Part shown: positions 63,825-64,000 of the stretch, one piece after another
Layout of the letters: the number at the start of each line of letters is the position of its first letter
How positions within the stretch are numbered: position 1 is the first letter of the stretch
Assembly (NCBI RefSeq): GCF_003071345.1
Contig: NZ_QCYK01000001.1
Location: forward strand, 124,001-188,000
Source of the DNA: Chitinophaga parva
GTDB lineage: Bacteria > Bacteroidota > Bacteroidia > Chitinophagales > Chitinophagaceae
DNA: 64,000 nt
Reading direction: 5' to 3'
Translations under genes and position numbers: made by a program
Notes under the pieces: generated by a model
What the model was told of the DNA's origin: nothing
Database searches by the model: none
What the model saw: only the letters and a program-made list of their open reading frames with translations

Positions 63825-64000
63825 TCAGGGCGCGGGCGCCGGATCGGGAATGTATCTTTTTTCTGTGATCTTACGCACCAGGGTGGTAGAATCGCCACCC
63901 TTGTCGCGGGCCTTCTGCCAATACTCCACGGCTTTTGCCGCGTCTTTCAGGTTGAATAAAATATCCCCGTAGTGCTCCAGCATGCCGGGACTGTCCTGGC
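63825..64000 (-). CDS. TPR-repeat protein, 3' end only (runs off the right edge)
   Basis: The last 58 codons of a minus-strand gene lie in the window. The sequence holds a TPR unit (DSPGMLEHYGDILFNLKDAAKAVEYWQKARDKG), then VRKITEKRYIPDPAPAP and the stop. The wording is typical of the large TPR protein that precedes DUF4292 and EnvC-like genes in Bacteroidota. Its stop lies 45 bases before the DUF4292 start, so the three genes probably form one operon. Confidence 0.85.
   Translation of the reverse strand, partial: QDSPGMLEHYGDILFNLKDAAKAVEYWQKARDKGGDSTTLVRKITEKRYIPDPAPAP

Overview
The window looks like a chromosomal segment from a member of the Bacteroidota, most likely a Chitinophaga-like member of the Chitinophagaceae. 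The evidence is a bacillithiol-type BshA, a PorP/SprF-family protein of type IX secretion strains, the Bacteroidota-restricted families DUF4293 and DUF4292, a MaeB malic enzyme fused to a phosphotransacetylase domain, many secreted proteins whose signal peptides end in AQ-type cleavage sites, and repeated upstream matches to the Bacteroidota promoter (TTTG, about 19 bases, TAnnTTTG). The assignment rests on gene content only. I see no rRNA, tRNA, prophage, insertion sequence or CRISPR array.

Layout. 1-8.5 kb, minus strand: a truncated unknown gene, a large TPR/DUF3857/transglutaminase-like secreted protein, an ABC exporter, and a 731-residue secreted protein of unknown function with a cryptic caspase/separase-type His-Cys pair. 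8.6-11.5 kb, plus strand: a DUF1003 membrane protein and a PhoB/PhoR-like two-component pair. 11.7-17.1 kb, minus: a small membrane protein, then a run of glucosaminidase, two SGNH hydrolases and an MBOAT acyltransferase that looks like an envelope glycan O-acylation system. 17.3-32.3 kb, minus: aspS, an FAD oxidoreductase, a giant alpha-2-macroglobulin-like protein, sucD, an MlaF/MlaE lipid transporter pair, a cryptic kinase-like protein and maeB. 32.5-40.9 kb: DUF4293, an NTF2-like protein, uvrA, an ECF sigma factor and an active/inactive pair of M16 peptidases. 40.9-50.3 kb: a DUF1444-like protein with bshA, an M28 peptidase, an RsmI-like methyltransferase with a CysZ/EI24-like protein, an alkyladenine glycosylase, PorP/SprF, and divergent upp and anmK. 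50.4-64 kb: adenine deaminase, a LolA-like protein, a WYL regulator, a 1-Cys peroxiredoxin, two pseudouridine synthases, rlmN, a PcaF/PaaJ-like thiolase, and an EnvC-like/DUF4292/TPR gene set.

Most genes are housekeeping or envelope functions. The most unusual DNA structure is a family of intergenic arrays with a strict 7-bp period. Three copies (11.5, 52.9 and 56.0 kb) sit between convergent genes. Each has arms of CCT[AG][AG]GA heptamers in opposite orientation on either side of a rho-independent terminator hairpin. A fourth array (9.36-9.58 kb) uses an unrelated heptamer (YTGTACG) but keeps the same 7-bp period and inverted-arm layout, this time between genes in tandem. The best protein-level leads are the 731-residue protein with the His-Cys pair (6264-8459) and the kinase-like protein beside mlaEF (28883-29914).
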